From an uncultured Oscillospiraceae bacterium (GTDB lineage Bacteria > Bacillota > Clostridia > Oscillospirales > Oscillospiraceae), in contig CALXDD010000019.1 in assembly GCA_944386985.1 (NCBI GenBank), forward strand, positions 1 through 47,084: a stretch of 47,084 nt of DNA, read 5' to 3'. Positions within the stretch are counted from its first letter, which is position 1, and every line of letters starts with the position of its first letter. Positions 10,501-18,038 of the stretch are shown in pieces. The notes beneath the pieces were generated by a model. That model had not been told where the DNA came from. It ran no database searches and saw only the letters and a list, made by a program, of their open reading frames with translations. The position numbers and the translations under genes were made by a program.

Positions 10501-12100
10501 CGGTCCCCCCCTCCATCACCGTAACACTGCTTGTGATAAGGCTGATATATGGCGCAGCCACAACGGTGACGGGCCTGCTTTGGATCTCCGAAATGCCGCC
10601 CTCTTCCGTAGTGCCCCAATAGGTGAGGGTGGTCTCTCCCGCAGGTGTATCCTCCGGCAGGATGCCGGTCACAGCGAAAGTGCCGTCATCGTTCACACCG
10701 GCCTCGTATTCCTCGCCGCCAATGCTCACATGGACAGTGTCGGGGGGATTGCTGCCAGAACCGACAGTGCCGCTGATAGTGAACTCCTCTCCCGCCTTCA
10801 GGGTGGGAACATCATTGATCAGCGGCGCATCGGGCGCCGGGGGCAGCTCACCGGCGCCGATGAGCACATAGCGGCTCCAGGTCTGGCCGGGGGCCACGGT
10901 TCCCTTCCACGACCAGGCCATGCCGCTGTCTTTGCTGTAGGGGGTATTCTTGTCAGAAAGGTCATTGAAAATGTTGATATACGCCTTGGAGTAGTAGCCG
11001 TACCACAAGGTATCGCAATCCGGGGCAATCAGACTGAATTGGTAGTTGTTCTTGGGGCTGCCATTCATGGACAGACCGGTATATTTACCGGTGCTGGACT
11101 TTACCCCCACCACCTTGGCATGGTCGTTGTTGTCGATCATCACATCGGCGCTGGAGCCGATGCGGAAATTTTGGACAGCGGAGCCGTGATTGGTCACTTC
11201 ATATGTGACTTTCACATAGCGGCCCCCGTAGACAATTTCAAGACGGGTCTCCGCTGTGAGAGAATTTCCCACGGAGATGGGCTCGCCTCCATAGAACACC
11301 GACATCTTTGTGCCGCCGTTTACAGAAATGGCGGCACGATAGCCGGCGTCCGCATAGGTTGTCTGGATCTCATACCCATCGTCCAAACCTTTGATGTTAA
11401 AAAAGGTTGAATTGGGTAATCTTTTTCCAAATTTGATGTAGTCGCTACTGCCATACAGCAGGTCGTCCGACAGGCCGTTTACCATCATTGCAGGCCGCTC
11501 CAGCACAGAGGGGTCATAGGCAAAGGTCTCGCTGGACACCGACTGCTCTCCAAGGGTGACGGTACAGCGGAAGCCGTAAGCGGTGAAATCCTCCTTGGAG
11601 AGGATCAGGCTGGAACTCTCCCCTGCCCAGTCAGACCAGGACCCATAGGAACAACTCTCCCAGGCATAGCTGTCCCAGTCCCCCGCCACGGTGAGCACCA
11701 TGTCGCTGCTGTTCTCTTCGTCCAGAGGCTCACAGGTCAGGATGGGCGGCGTCAGGGCTTCGGGAACAGGTTCCTCTGTCTCCTGAACGGGCTTTTCCGT
11801 CCCCGTGGCGGGCTCCTCCGTCTCTGGGACGGGCTCCTCCGTCCCGGGAGCGGGCTCCTCCATCTCTGGGAAGGATTCTTCCGTCCCGGGAGCGGGTTCT
11901 TCCTGAGCAGTCAGTGGACAGCTTTCTGTGTGGGTAACGACACCCGCCTCATCCGGCTGTGCGCCGCAATTACATTGTGCGGCCACTGCCGGTGATTGCC
12001 CATCCTCGGGCAAAGTTTCATCCGTGGCCTTCGCCGTTACCGGAAATAGAGCAAGCAGAAGGGAGAAAATCAGCCCCCAACTCAACATCCGTTTCATCAT
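7541..12100 (-). CDS. Secreted multidomain surface protein, N-terminal part
   Basis: The frame encodes 1519 residues up to TGA at 7541-7543. Start: two consecutive ATGs at 12100 and 12097, with AAGGAGG about seven bases upstream. Residues 1-27 form a signal peptide (Lys-Arg, then a Leu-rich core, then TAKA). Residues about 60-115 are degenerate Pro-Glu-Thr repeats (EEPAPGTEE and variants), a likely wall spacer. A large beta-rich adhesin region follows, then Ig-like segments, a Calx-beta-like domain near residues 700-810 (YRTVNGSAIGGTHF), and further bacterial Ig-like modules (TWTLTVTTADNAGNT). After the TGA the same frame runs on for another 1388 residues with the wall-anchoring SLH domains. 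If the stop is real, this part would be secreted but lack the anchor. The role is probably adhesion or surface display; the ligand is unknown. Confidence 0.88.
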   Translation of the reverse strand: MMKRMLSWGLIFSLLLALFPVTAKATDETLPEDGQSPAVAAQCNCGAQPDEAGVVTHTESCPLTAQEEPAPGTEESFPEMEEPAPGTEEPVPETEEPATGTEKPVQETEEPVPEALTPPILTCEPLDEENSSDMVLTVAGDWDSYAWESCSYGSWSDWAGESSSLILSKEDFTAYGFRCTVTLGEQSVSSETFAYDPSVLERPAMMVNGLSDDLLYGSSDYIKFGKRLPNSTFFNIKGLDDGYEIQTTYADAGYRAAISVNGGTKMSVFYGGEPISVGNSLTAETRLEIVYGGRYVKVTYEVTNHGSAVQNFRIGSSADVMIDNNDHAKVVGVKSSTGKYTGLSMNGSPKNNYQFSLIAPDCDTLWYGYYSKAYINIFNDLSDKNTPYSKDSGMAWSWKGTVAPGQTWSRYVLIGAGELPPAPDAPLINDVPTLKAGEEFTISGTVGSGSNPPDTVHVSIGGEEYEAGVNDDGTFAVTGILPEDTPAGETTLTYWGTTEEGGISEIQSRPVTVVAAPYISLITSSVTVMEGGTGLDEEWLRGFIKSHSDTADISPSTIDANMPGEKTVTYRVEKEGFTPATARLTVTVLPQPAALTQTTVSGTGTFALSSTMTYTGGLTYTETGIVYGAVQNPTLTLNDGKVTTSPAVDTKGGTLSVSVDGSKLAYGVTYYARAYAIAGDGTIIYGEQSEGFGVGTPYYGTFSVTNNGDHTFTITRTGGTDGEQTVYYRTVNGSAIGGTHFEHQADSVTFAARETSKTVTVSEYSVTSTYGENAATAYSNADRTYFLEIYRAVGGAAIDSNKKSAQRTMTVSDDYRVDAKLFNEYWTSTPSGETSRGDYDGVGKGWTNNDSNTNPKEGSNAKEIVTVSNILPTSGYTAAVAQNIQYKLSFQAKEVNDGYQHIQISPGEGIDLSQYPYEGNWKGTMDSAVYAAIFTHGGDKQNGTYAGYTFPNVNSSVPNLKTETWREETTYKGDGYIKFPVSTEELTVGFAGSGSGDDEWTTKEVTHYLKYLDAEEPQLLGVAPMAGGSYLPGDRITVALVFDEIVDSTNSSSISSVQVVTNWGTLHYAGGVNTNVLYFTGSVSQNATGTLAVQSITNAENIKDMADDTGTNTSGSVTDGNTGAGLGTGANAPTVTVSDITNTSGTLSAAVSTSTAGAKLEYVWSDSSATPTIGWQIVASGSTVSTRQTEGIWYLHARATNGDGVSTYASNFYIFTGSEPVQPPSLTVETDNTNWAQSRQIAVNRSPANATVEVKTPNGTTMAVSGSTYTATSNGAYTFTLQSNDETITKMVTVSKLDQTAPTVEIVDLTNTSHTEAVTLTVRASDGESGIRTVTGTWSNGSTNVAAVFTGGSGVYTTTSPGQSGTWTLTVTTADNAGNTANDTSGEYTVNLSAPAVTVTQAGTDHGVTYDYTITAGDSAIVSVQLPEGFALDETVTFPTSSPITGSLTFTQSGAYYIIVTDAAGHVVTSDPMTVSIQQDLVAPTVRLSAASNGAKTLTIHVSVLEEGGAPPSVTIEGG

Positions 12101-12121
12101 ACTTGTTCCTCCTTGAACCAC

Positions 12122-12469
12122 TTATCTCCCGACTTCATCAGCTGCCGGACACAGCACCGGCCCTTACCGGCCTCCTCAGCCCGATCCGGCATTGTTCCGC
12201 TTGCACGCACTACACGGCCTTACCTATGTGTATGTACAGCCGGCAGCAGATCCCCACCTCCAGCGCCACTGGTCGGGTCAGACGAAAATCCGCACAGGGG
12301 CAAAACCAGCACTGGCTGCCGTCCATAGGCAGATGCTTTTTCTGGCGGCAAATACCGGGCGGCTCTGCTGCAGCCTCACGCTGCCGCCTGGCTTTGGGAT
12401 TGACAAAACCTCCTGCCGGTCACAGTATGCTGAACAGCCGCATCTCCGGGCCTGCTTTGAACGACCCTC
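12122..12469. other. Gene-free stretch between divergent surface protein and kinase loci
   Basis: About 350 bases with scattered short frames on both strands but no ribosome sites or recognisable protein. The promoter of the leftward surface-protein gene should lie here; I cannot pick one with confidence. Confidence 0.4.
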
Positions 12470-12498
12470 TTGACGGCTTTTCGCTTCCATGCTATGTT
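12470..12498 (+). promoter_or_regulatory. Sigma-70-type promoter of the kinase/GGDEF operon
   Basis: TTGACG (12470-12475), a 17-base spacer and TATGTT (12493-12498) point rightward toward the truncated regulator, kinase and diguanylate cyclase genes. Confidence 0.5.
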
Positions 12499-12536
12499 CA
12501 TAGTACAAATCAAGGTGAAATTAGAAAGCGAATGTT

Positions 12537-12564
12537 CAAAATTCGGAGTGATTTGTGCAAAATT
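12537..12564 (+). promoter_or_regulatory. Pair of direct repeats, possible regulator site
   Basis: CAAAATT occurs at 12537-12543 and 12558-12564, exactly 21 bases apart, that is two helical turns. This spacing is typical for direct-repeat sites of LytTR-type regulators, which partner kinases like the one encoded just downstream. They lie in the leader after the promoter. Binding is inference. Confidence 0.35.
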
Positions 12565-12593
12565 TGCGTGTTACGACGGAGAGGAGGACAGTC

Positions 12594-12708
12594 ATGCTGT
12601 GGATCGTCCTGTGTGATGACGAAGAAAAACAACTGAACCAGGCAGCAGCACTGCTGAATACCTGTCCCAGACATCGGCAACGAATTTCAAGAAAACCTGA
12701 GGGGATGA
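12594..12708 (+). pseudogene. Response regulator with large internal deletion
   Basis: The ATG at 12594, preceded by GGAGAGGAGG, opens with MLWIVLCDDEEKQLNQAA, the first strand and acidic pocket of a receiver domain. After about 22 codons the sense is lost, and in another frame the piece VPDIGNEFQENLRG ends at TGA (12706-12708), like the tail of a LytTR-type regulator. Nearly the whole receiver domain, including the phosphoacceptor Asp, and the DNA-binding domain are missing. The next gene starts 21 bases later with its own ribosome site. The kinase downstream therefore lacks its usual cis-encoded partner. Assignment of the C-terminal stub to the same gene is inference. Confidence 0.5.
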
Positions 12709-12729
12709 CCGGCTGGAGGAGGGGAACGC

Positions 12730-13989
12730 ATGGTAGAGCTGTTTATCATGGAATATTTGACGGTGTTATATATGATTATGGCGTTTCTGTTCATGGACAG
12801 CCGATATTCCCGGCGGCGCACCCTTTTCATCGTTTCCAGCGTCACGATCCTGCTGATGGCAGCAGTGGCCCTCCTGCACCGGGCGGTGGATAGGGATGCC
12901 GCCTTTTGGATCTTTGCTATTACCATCCACATCCCGCTGATCCTGCTCCTTTTCACGCTCAGCCGATTCCGGGGATGGCGGCTGGTATTCCAGCAGCTCT
13001 CTGTCGTCCTGTTCTGTACGCTGATTCACCACATATCAGGGCTGATCTACTACCTGTCTGGCAGCCGCTTCTGGGTACTGGCGCTGTCCTGCACGGTCCT
13101 CAGCACCTGGGTCATCTGGTTTCTGGTCCGCTTTTTGCGACCGCTGTTTTTCCAGATACTGTTGGAACTGCACCGGGGCTGGTGGCTGATATGCCTGGTA
13201 ATGGCAGCCTACTACATCATCGCCGTCTACCTGGTCCCCGGATATGCAGGCTTCGATCCAAGAAGTACCTTCATCAAACCGGCGATCGCTCTGCTGATGT
13301 TGGGGGTTTATTCCATTTTGATGTTTCTCTTTACCAGCATCAAAAATGAGATGGAGGCCCGGCACAGCGCCCAAATGTCCGCACTGCAGTTATCAGCTCT
13401 CCAGAGCCGCATGGAAGCGGTGAAAGCAGCTGAACATGCGATCCGCACCGAGCGCCACGATCTGCGTCACCGGCTCCAGGCTGTCGCAGAGCTGGTGTCG
13501 CGAGGAGACAAAGACGCCGCGCTGGACTTTCTGGATGCCGCTCAAAAGCGGCTGGATGATCAGAAGGAAATCCGCTGGTGCCGCCCACCGGTGCTGGACG
13601 CGGTGTTTTCCTCCTACTTTGACCAGGCCCAAAATCAGGGTATCTCCGTGGAGGCAAAGTTCTCCCTTTCCGACACTCTTTCAGTCAATGAGGGCGAATT
13701 GGCTGTTGTCCTGGCCAACGCCCTGGAAAATGCCATCCACGCCAATCTGAATCTGCCCCAGGGTCAGCGGCAGATCCGATGCAAGATGGTAGGAACTCCC
13801 GGTATCATACTGGAAATCTCCAATCCGTGTGCCGCCACTGTCGCCTTTGACGGCAATGGCCTGCCGGTGGCGCAGAGGGAGGGACACGGCCTTGGGGTGC
13901 AGTCCATCTCTGCGTTTTGCCGTAAAAACGGAGCCGTCTGCCAGTTTGATCTGACAGACGGTTGGTTCCGGTTAAGATTGGTGCTGTAA
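12730..13989 (+). CDS. AgrC/LytS-like sensor histidine kinase (GHKL family)
   Basis: The 419-residue membrane protein has about six hydrophobic segments in residues 5-205, a coiled-coil linker (about 205-240), a DHp-like helix with the phosphoacceptor His 243 in ERHDLRHRLQ, and a C-terminal ATPase with the N box (VLANALENAIHA, about residue 330-340) and a glycine-rich late motif (EGHGLGVQSI). It should sense an external, perhaps peptide, signal and phosphorylate a LytTR-type regulator. GGAGGGG lies 6 bases before the ATG. The regulator gene upstream is gutted, so the kinase may be an orphan or signal to a distant partner. A GGDEF gene follows 50 bases later on the same strand. Confidence 0.85.
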   Translation: MVELFIMEYLTVLYMIMAFLFMDSRYSRRRTLFIVSSVTILLMAAVALLHRAVDRDAAFWIFAITIHIPLILLLFTLSRFRGWRLVFQQLSVVLFCTLIHHISGLIYYLSGSRFWVLALSCTVLSTWVIWFLVRFLRPLFFQILLELHRGWWLICLVMAAYYIIAVYLVPGYAGFDPRSTFIKPAIALLMLGVYSILMFLFTSIKNEMEARHSAQMSALQLSALQSRMEAVKAAEHAIRTERHDLRHRLQAVAELVSRGDKDAALDFLDAAQKRLDDQKEIRWCRPPVLDAVFSSYFDQAQNQGISVEAKFSLSDTLSVNEGELAVVLANALENAIHANLNLPQGQRQIRCKMVGTPGIILEISNPCAATVAFDGNGLPVAQREGHGLGVQSISAFCRKNGAVCQFDLTDGWFRLRLVL

Positions 13990-14039
13990 AATCATGCAAA
14001 TTGTCTTGTCTCTATGTTCTGAAAAACAGGAGGTTGTTT

Positions 14040-15623
14040 ATGCCAAAGCCGCGCCATGATTCCTTTCTAATATCCTGTTTTCTGAGCATTTTTGCCCTGG
14101 CATGCTTTTTTGCCATTCTCTTTCTCGCACTGCGTTCTCCCGCGTCCTGCCAACCCGAACTGCATCAGCAGCTTACGCAAATTAATCCGGCGGGCCAGAC
14201 TGAGGATGGCGCCGACACCATCTATCAGAAGACGCTGCCGGATCACCGCTGGAGCCAGCCTGTCTGTGCCGTTACCGCCAAGCGGACTCCTTATTCCCTG
14301 TATCTGGACGGTGTGCTTCTGCATGAATACACCCCCGGCGCATTTGATCACGGCGGGATGATACACTGGATCTCACTGCCCGAAAGGGGACTGGCTGGAC
14401 GCGTCCTCACTGTGTCCGCGTCCTCCGAAGAACTGACGGTTCTGGCGGGCGATTACAGCGATCTAATCCTGCACTACCGCAACGTCAACGCTGCGACTCT
14501 GATATTCTCTGGGCTATTTCTGCTGTTTGGCATTCTGATCGGTCTGCTGTCTCTGGGAGCCAGGGCGGCCATTGGGGCCAAACGGCTCCGGACGCTGCGG
14601 TATCTCAGTGCGCTTGTGCTGCTGGTAAGTCTATGGATATCTATGGATTCGGCGGTGCTCCAGATGGTCCGCATCAGCGGCGCAATCATGTATGTATTGG
14701 CTATGTACGCCTTTATGGCCATGCCGCTTTTTATGATTCAGTTTTATCGCAGCATGATGGATGAGGACAGCCGTTTGCTGCGCCTGCTCTACCGGCTCCA
14801 TCTGCTGAATCTCTGTATCTGCAGTCTGCTGCAAGCCCTGGACGTGGCCCCACTCCACAAGATGCTGCTCCTGACCCATGTGCTGATGATTATAACGCTG
14901 CTATCTCTGCTGCGCCTTCTGATAGCCCGGCTCCATTCCGAATTCCATTGGGAGGCGCGGCTGATGCTGAGCGGCTTTGGCGCCCTTGGCTGCTGCTGCG
15001 CAGTAGGATTCCTGGACTATTACCTGTGGGGGAAGCGATTGTATCGCATTTATTTCAGCGTCGGCATCCTGCTGCTTGTGGTGTCGCTGCTGGCAGTGTC
15101 CATTGGATATGTGTACCAGGAGATGGTCAAGTCCTCCCAAATGCGCTACTATCAGAAGATGGCCAACACGGATCTGATGACGCAGCTTGATAGCCGTACA
15201 GCGTTTGAGGAACGGGTCCGGCAGGCCCCCATCCTGAATGGCTCCTGTGCCTGTATTGTCATGGATATCAACAATTTGAAACAGGCCAACGATACCATGG
15301 GCCACTCAGCCGGCGACGAGTTGATCTGCTCCGCTGCCGAGTGCATTCTGTCTGTTTTTAAGCCCCTGGGCTGCTGCTATCGCATGGGCGGCGATGAATT
15401 CGCAATACTGCTGCAAAACATTACCGAGTCCCAGGTAAACAGAGCCCTGCTGCAATTGGAATTGTGCATCAGCCGCAGAAATCTGACACAATCCTTCCCG
15501 CTGTCGGTGGCCGTGGGCCATGCCATGGGGCAGGATGCTCCTATCGAGCAGTTGTTCCGCGAGGCCGATGCCGATATGTACCGGAATAAGAGCCAGATGA
15601 AATGTCACGCCATAGAACTATGA
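14040..15623 (+). CDS. Membrane-bound diguanylate cyclase (GGDEF domain)
   Basis: The 527-residue protein would make cyclic di-GMP from two GTP. An N-terminal membrane segment (about 12-35) is followed by an extracytoplasmic beta-rich domain of about 130 residues, then seven hydrophobic segments (about 155-370), an arrangement like 7TMR-DISM receptors. The GGDEF domain fills the rest: MDINNLKQANDTMGHSAGD carries the metal-binding Asp and nucleotide residues, and the signature MGGDEF sits near residue 450. The Arg-x-x-Asp inhibitory site that often lies five residues before GGDEF is absent (KPLG instead). AGGAGG lies six bases before the ATG at 14040, favouring it over an in-frame start at 13962. 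Probably cotranscribed with the kinase. Confidence 0.9.
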   Translation: MPKPRHDSFLISCFLSIFALACFFAILFLALRSPASCQPELHQQLTQINPAGQTEDGADTIYQKTLPDHRWSQPVCAVTAKRTPYSLYLDGVLLHEYTPGAFDHGGMIHWISLPERGLAGRVLTVSASSEELTVLAGDYSDLILHYRNVNAATLIFSGLFLLFGILIGLLSLGARAAIGAKRLRTLRYLSALVLLVSLWISMDSAVLQMVRISGAIMYVLAMYAFMAMPLFMIQFYRSMMDEDSRLLRLLYRLHLLNLCICSLLQALDVAPLHKMLLLTHVLMIITLLSLLRLLIARLHSEFHWEARLMLSGFGALGCCCAVGFLDYYLWGKRLYRIYFSVGILLLVVSLLAVSIGYVYQEMVKSSQMRYYQKMANTDLMTQLDSRTAFEERVRQAPILNGSCACIVMDINNLKQANDTMGHSAGDELICSAAECILSVFKPLGCCYRMGGDEFAILLQNITESQVNRALLQLELCISRRNLTQSFPLSVAVGHAMGQDAPIEQLFREADADMYRNKSQMKCHAIEL

Positions 15624-15714
15624 CTGCAAAATAACATATTGCCGTTCCCTGTTTGTAATACCCCCTTTGTTCGACCGTTGGGGCGAGTGCTTCTTGTTCA
15701 TTCAATTGATACGG

Positions 15715-15760
15715 AAAGCCGCTGGAAGCAGCACCTCTTGGGTGCGCTTCCAGCGGCTTT
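15715..15760. terminator. Bidirectional terminator between convergent genes
   Basis: Arms 15715-15729 and 15746-15760 pair perfectly over 15 bp and enclose a second 5-bp stem (15731-15735 with 15741-15745). It lies between the rightward GGDEF gene and the leftward redox operon. Confidence 0.75.
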
Positions 15761-15769
15761 GCGGTAGTT

Positions 15770-16312
15770 TTATTCGCTGTCACGGATCTGATCGATCCGG
15801 CTTTGCAGAGTGTCTATCTGGTCTTTCACGTTTCCAATCAGAGGAGCGCCGATGATGTTCCCTTCGCTGTCCACCACATAGGTAGTAGGATAGCCGGTAA
15901 TATCGGCGATAAAATCTTTATAAAAATCATGTTCCGGATTGGGAGAAATATTCTGATAGGTCACACCCTTTTCTTCCAAAATACTCTTGGCAAGTTCCAG
16001 CTGTTCCTCATTTTCGCCTGAATCCGCTCCAACGCCGATTAAATTGATATTGTCCTTCTGAAACTCCTGATACATTTCCTCCAGTTCGGGCATTTCCGCA
16101 ATGCAGGTTCCGCAGCCGTTGTTCCAGAAGTTGACAATGGTCACATCATAATCTGCAAAAATATCGTTGGTGATGGCATTGCCTTCCGTGTCTGTTTCCG
16201 AAAATTCCGGGAATGGGGTCTTGGATATCAGATCCTGCTCCTGAGAGCCGCAGCCCGCCAAAGCAGCTGCGCTCATTGCCAGAAGCAGGAACATGCTAAG
16301 GATTTTTTTCAT
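15770..16312 (-). CDS. TlpA-like thiol-disulfide oxidoreductase lipoprotein
   Basis: The 180-residue protein has a lipoprotein signal peptide ending in the lipobox LAGC (lipidated Cys 21), then a thioredoxin fold of the TlpA/ResA type with the redox pair Cys 67 and Cys 70 in NFWNNGCGTC and the cis-Pro region ITGYPTTYVV. It should act on the outer face of the cytoplasmic membrane, reducing disulfides or methionine sulfoxide in exported proteins or passing electrons to a partner reductase. Its start overlaps the upstream 4Fe-4S gene by 17 bases, so the two are translated together; that membrane protein is the likely electron donor. It is the last gene of a six-gene leftward set and ends at a strong terminator. 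Confidence 0.92.
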   Translation of the reverse strand: MKKILSMFLLLAMSAAALAGCGSQEQDLISKTPFPEFSETDTEGNAITNDIFADYDVTIVNFWNNGCGTCIAEMPELEEMYQEFQKDNINLIGVGADSGENEEQLELAKSILEEKGVTYQNISPNPEHDFYKDFIADITGYPTTYVVDSEGNIIGAPLIGNVKDQIDTLQSRIDQIRDSE

Positions 16313-17183
16313 ATGCTTTTACCTTCTCTCCGTCTGTTGATTTCAATGAAAAAGTCCTGTTGATCGCCTGATGGGGACAAGTACGGATGCAGTCCCCGCA
16401 TCGGATACATTCTGTGTGGTTCGGTGTGCGGAATACCTCCACATCCATCTTGCATACCTTGCTGCAAACACCGCAGGATGTACACTTGTCTGCATCGACG
16501 CGGAACCGGTACAGGGAGATTTTATTGAACAGGGCATAAAAAGCGCCCAATGGGCAGATCCACTTGCAGAACGGGCGATAAAAGAACACAGAGAGCACCA
16601 CAATGCCAAGCAAAATACAGCTCTTCCAGGTGAACAGCTCTCCAAGGCCGGCACGGATACCCGCATCGGCGATGGACAACGGAATACCGCCTTCCAGGAT
16701 ACCGGCCGGGCAGATATATTTACAGAAAAACGGATCTCCCAGTCCCACCTCATTTACAATCGTCATGGGCAGGATGATTACGAAGACAATCAGAATGACA
16801 TATTTGAGACAGGTGAGGAAATGCAGCTTTTGGGTGCTGAATTTTTGGGTAGGGAGCTTATACAGCAGCTCCTGAAACCATCCAAAGGGGCACAGGAAAC
16901 CGCACACAACGCGACCCAGCAATACTCCGATCAAAATCAGGAATCCTACGATGTAATAGGTAAACTGGAACTTTGAAGAGCCGATCACAGCCTGCAAAGA
17001 GCCAATGGGACAGGAGGCGGCAGCCGCAGGGCAAGAGTAGCAGTTCAGTCCGGGGACACAGACAATTTTGGAACGCCCCTTGTGGATCTTCCCCTGAAAA
17101 AAGTTCAGAAAAAACGGATTGGAAGCAAGAGCCGCCGCCAGTTGGAATTTCCATCGGTGTTCGTTCTTAGCCAATGCCCACAC
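16296..17183 (-). CDS. Polytopic 4Fe-4S membrane protein (NapH/YccM-like electron carrier)
   Basis: The 295-residue protein has four or five membrane spans, two periplasmic-type CxxxCP motifs on loops (VVCGFLCPFGW and FCKWICPLGAF, as in the NapH/RdxA family), further Cys motifs (CYSCPAAAASCP; CKYICPAG), and two C-terminal 4Fe-4S ferredoxin motifs (CTSCGVCSKVCKMDV; CIRCGDCIRTCP). It probably moves electrons from the cytoplasm across the membrane to the TlpA-like lipoprotein encoded next, a job done by DsbD or CcdA elsewhere; that role is inference from context. The start is GTG at 17183 with GGAG just upstream, 17 bases inside the end of the small CxxC gene. Confidence 0.88.
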   Translation of the reverse strand: MWALAKNEHRWKFQLAAALASNPFFLNFFQGKIHKGRSKIVCVPGLNCYSCPAAAASCPIGSLQAVIGSSKFQFTYYIVGFLILIGVLLGRVVCGFLCPFGWFQELLYKLPTQKFSTQKLHFLTCLKYVILIVFVIILPMTIVNEVGLGDPFFCKYICPAGILEGGIPLSIADAGIRAGLGELFTWKSCILLGIVVLSVFFYRPFCKWICPLGAFYALFNKISLYRFRVDADKCTSCGVCSKVCKMDVEVFRTPNHTECIRCGDCIRTCPHQAINRTFSLKSTDGEKVKAYEKNP

Positions 17184-17301
17184 ACTCCAAACACAAATTG
17201 ATTCCCTTGTTCAAAACCGTTGCCGCCTCTCCCCGCAAAATACCGGCACCGATCATCACAACTGCTGCCAAGAGAAGCAGCGGTGCTTTGCAAAGTCTCA
17301 T
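17167..17301 (-). CDS. Small membrane protein with CxxC (CD1871A-like)
   Basis: A 44-residue product: positively charged start (MRLCK), one hydrophobic span (about residues 6-22, APLLLLAAVVMIGAG), then RGEAATVLNKGINLCLECVG with a CxxC pair at Cys 37 and Cys 40. Layout, size and the RGEA...C-x-E-C-x-G-I-G ending match the CD1871A family of CXXC-motif proteins from Clostridia. Its ATG overlaps the stop of the upstream lipoprotein gene as ATGA (17298-17301), and its end overlaps the 4Fe-4S gene start, so three genes are translationally chained. With a single span, the CxxC tail is probably on the outer face, where it could relay electrons between the 4Fe-4S protein and thioredoxin-like proteins. 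Function is unproven. Confidence 0.85.
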   Translation of the reverse strand: MRLCKAPLLLLAAVVMIGAGILRGEAATVLNKGINLCLECVGIG

Positions 17302-17972
17302 CCCATCACCGCCATCCCATTGCTTTCGGCAGCATTTTCGCCCATGTCTTTCTGCATTTCCACAAAACCGGCTGCGTCATCTGCCAGTTCTTCCGCCTCG
17401 GCGCCGAAGAACCATGCGGACAGGAAAGAGCCGTTCACACACCACGAGGCGGTATTGGGCAGTCCCTCGATCATCTCTTTGTGGTTTTCTACAGCGGCTT
17501 TCAGGGAATCGTTATAATGGATCACGGGGAACGGTGCGTCCTCGAACAGTTCGTTTCCCTCCTCGCTCTTGGTGCATACCAGAATTTCCGCACCGTTTTC
17601 CTTTACACCCTTGTAACCGTCAGCCAGAGCCTGATAGAACGTCTCTGCGTCCGGATCGGTCGGGTCGAGAAACACAAACAGGGTGACATCCGCCATCTGT
17701 GCCAGGGTAAACGTCTCCCCGGAGAGAGTCGTGGAAGTAAACTCCCCGATGGCGCCCGCCTCCGTTTTGCTCACGGCGGGAACACTCTGCTGCTGTGTAT
17801 ATTCATCCGCCCACTCCTGGGTGACCCAGCCCTTGTCTACTGCGTCCTCAATGGTCAGGCTTCCACTTTCAATGGCCTGCTCAACCTCGTCCAGACTGGG
17901 CTGCTGGCTGCCGCAGGCCGTCAGGAACAGGGCACAGGCCAACGCCAAAACAATAACGGTCAATCGTTTCAT
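17298..17972 (-). CDS. Lipoprotein with thioredoxin-like fold lacking CxxC
   Basis: The 224-residue protein has a lipoprotein signal peptide with lipobox LTAC (Cys 20). A short helical part (residues about 25-60) is followed by a region that reads like an AhpC/TlpA domain: FTSTTLSGETFTLAQM is the usual entry strand, then VTLFVFLDPTDPDAETFY, where the family would have FWATWCxxC. Both active-site cysteines are thus replaced, although two other Cys occur later (VCTK; SWCVNG). It may be a redox-dead binding or scaffold paralogue of the TlpA-like protein of the same operon. The ATG at 17972 follows AAGGAG by nine bases. It lies 66 bases after the kinase gene. The fold call is my reading of the pattern. 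Confidence 0.75.
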   Translation of the reverse strand: MKRLTVIVLALACALFLTACGSQQPSLDEVEQAIESGSLTIEDAVDKGWVTQEWADEYTQQQSVPAVSKTEAGAIGEFTSTTLSGETFTLAQMADVTLFVFLDPTDPDAETFYQALADGYKGVKENGAEILVCTKSEEGNELFEDAPFPVIHYNDSLKAAVENHKEMIEGLPNTASWCVNGSFLSAWFFGAEAEELADDAAGFVEMQKDMGENAAESNGMAVMG

Positions 17973-18038
17973 AAAAAAGCACTCCTTCTGCCGTTTGATT
18001 TGCAGAAGGAGTATAGCATATCCCATATAAAGCTGCTG

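Noticed and set aside
3548-11410. Long plus-strand open frames opposite the giant surface-protein gene (for example 3548-5656, 5720-7072, 8159-9388, 9869-11410)
   Set aside because: They mirror the minus-strand coding sequence in a GC-rich gene, are rich in Gly, His and Arg, have no ribosome sites and no recognisable domains.
13962-14039. Upstream start for the diguanylate cyclase at 13962
   Set aside because: It lies within the end of the kinase gene and has no ribosome site, while AGGAGG precedes the ATG at 14040.
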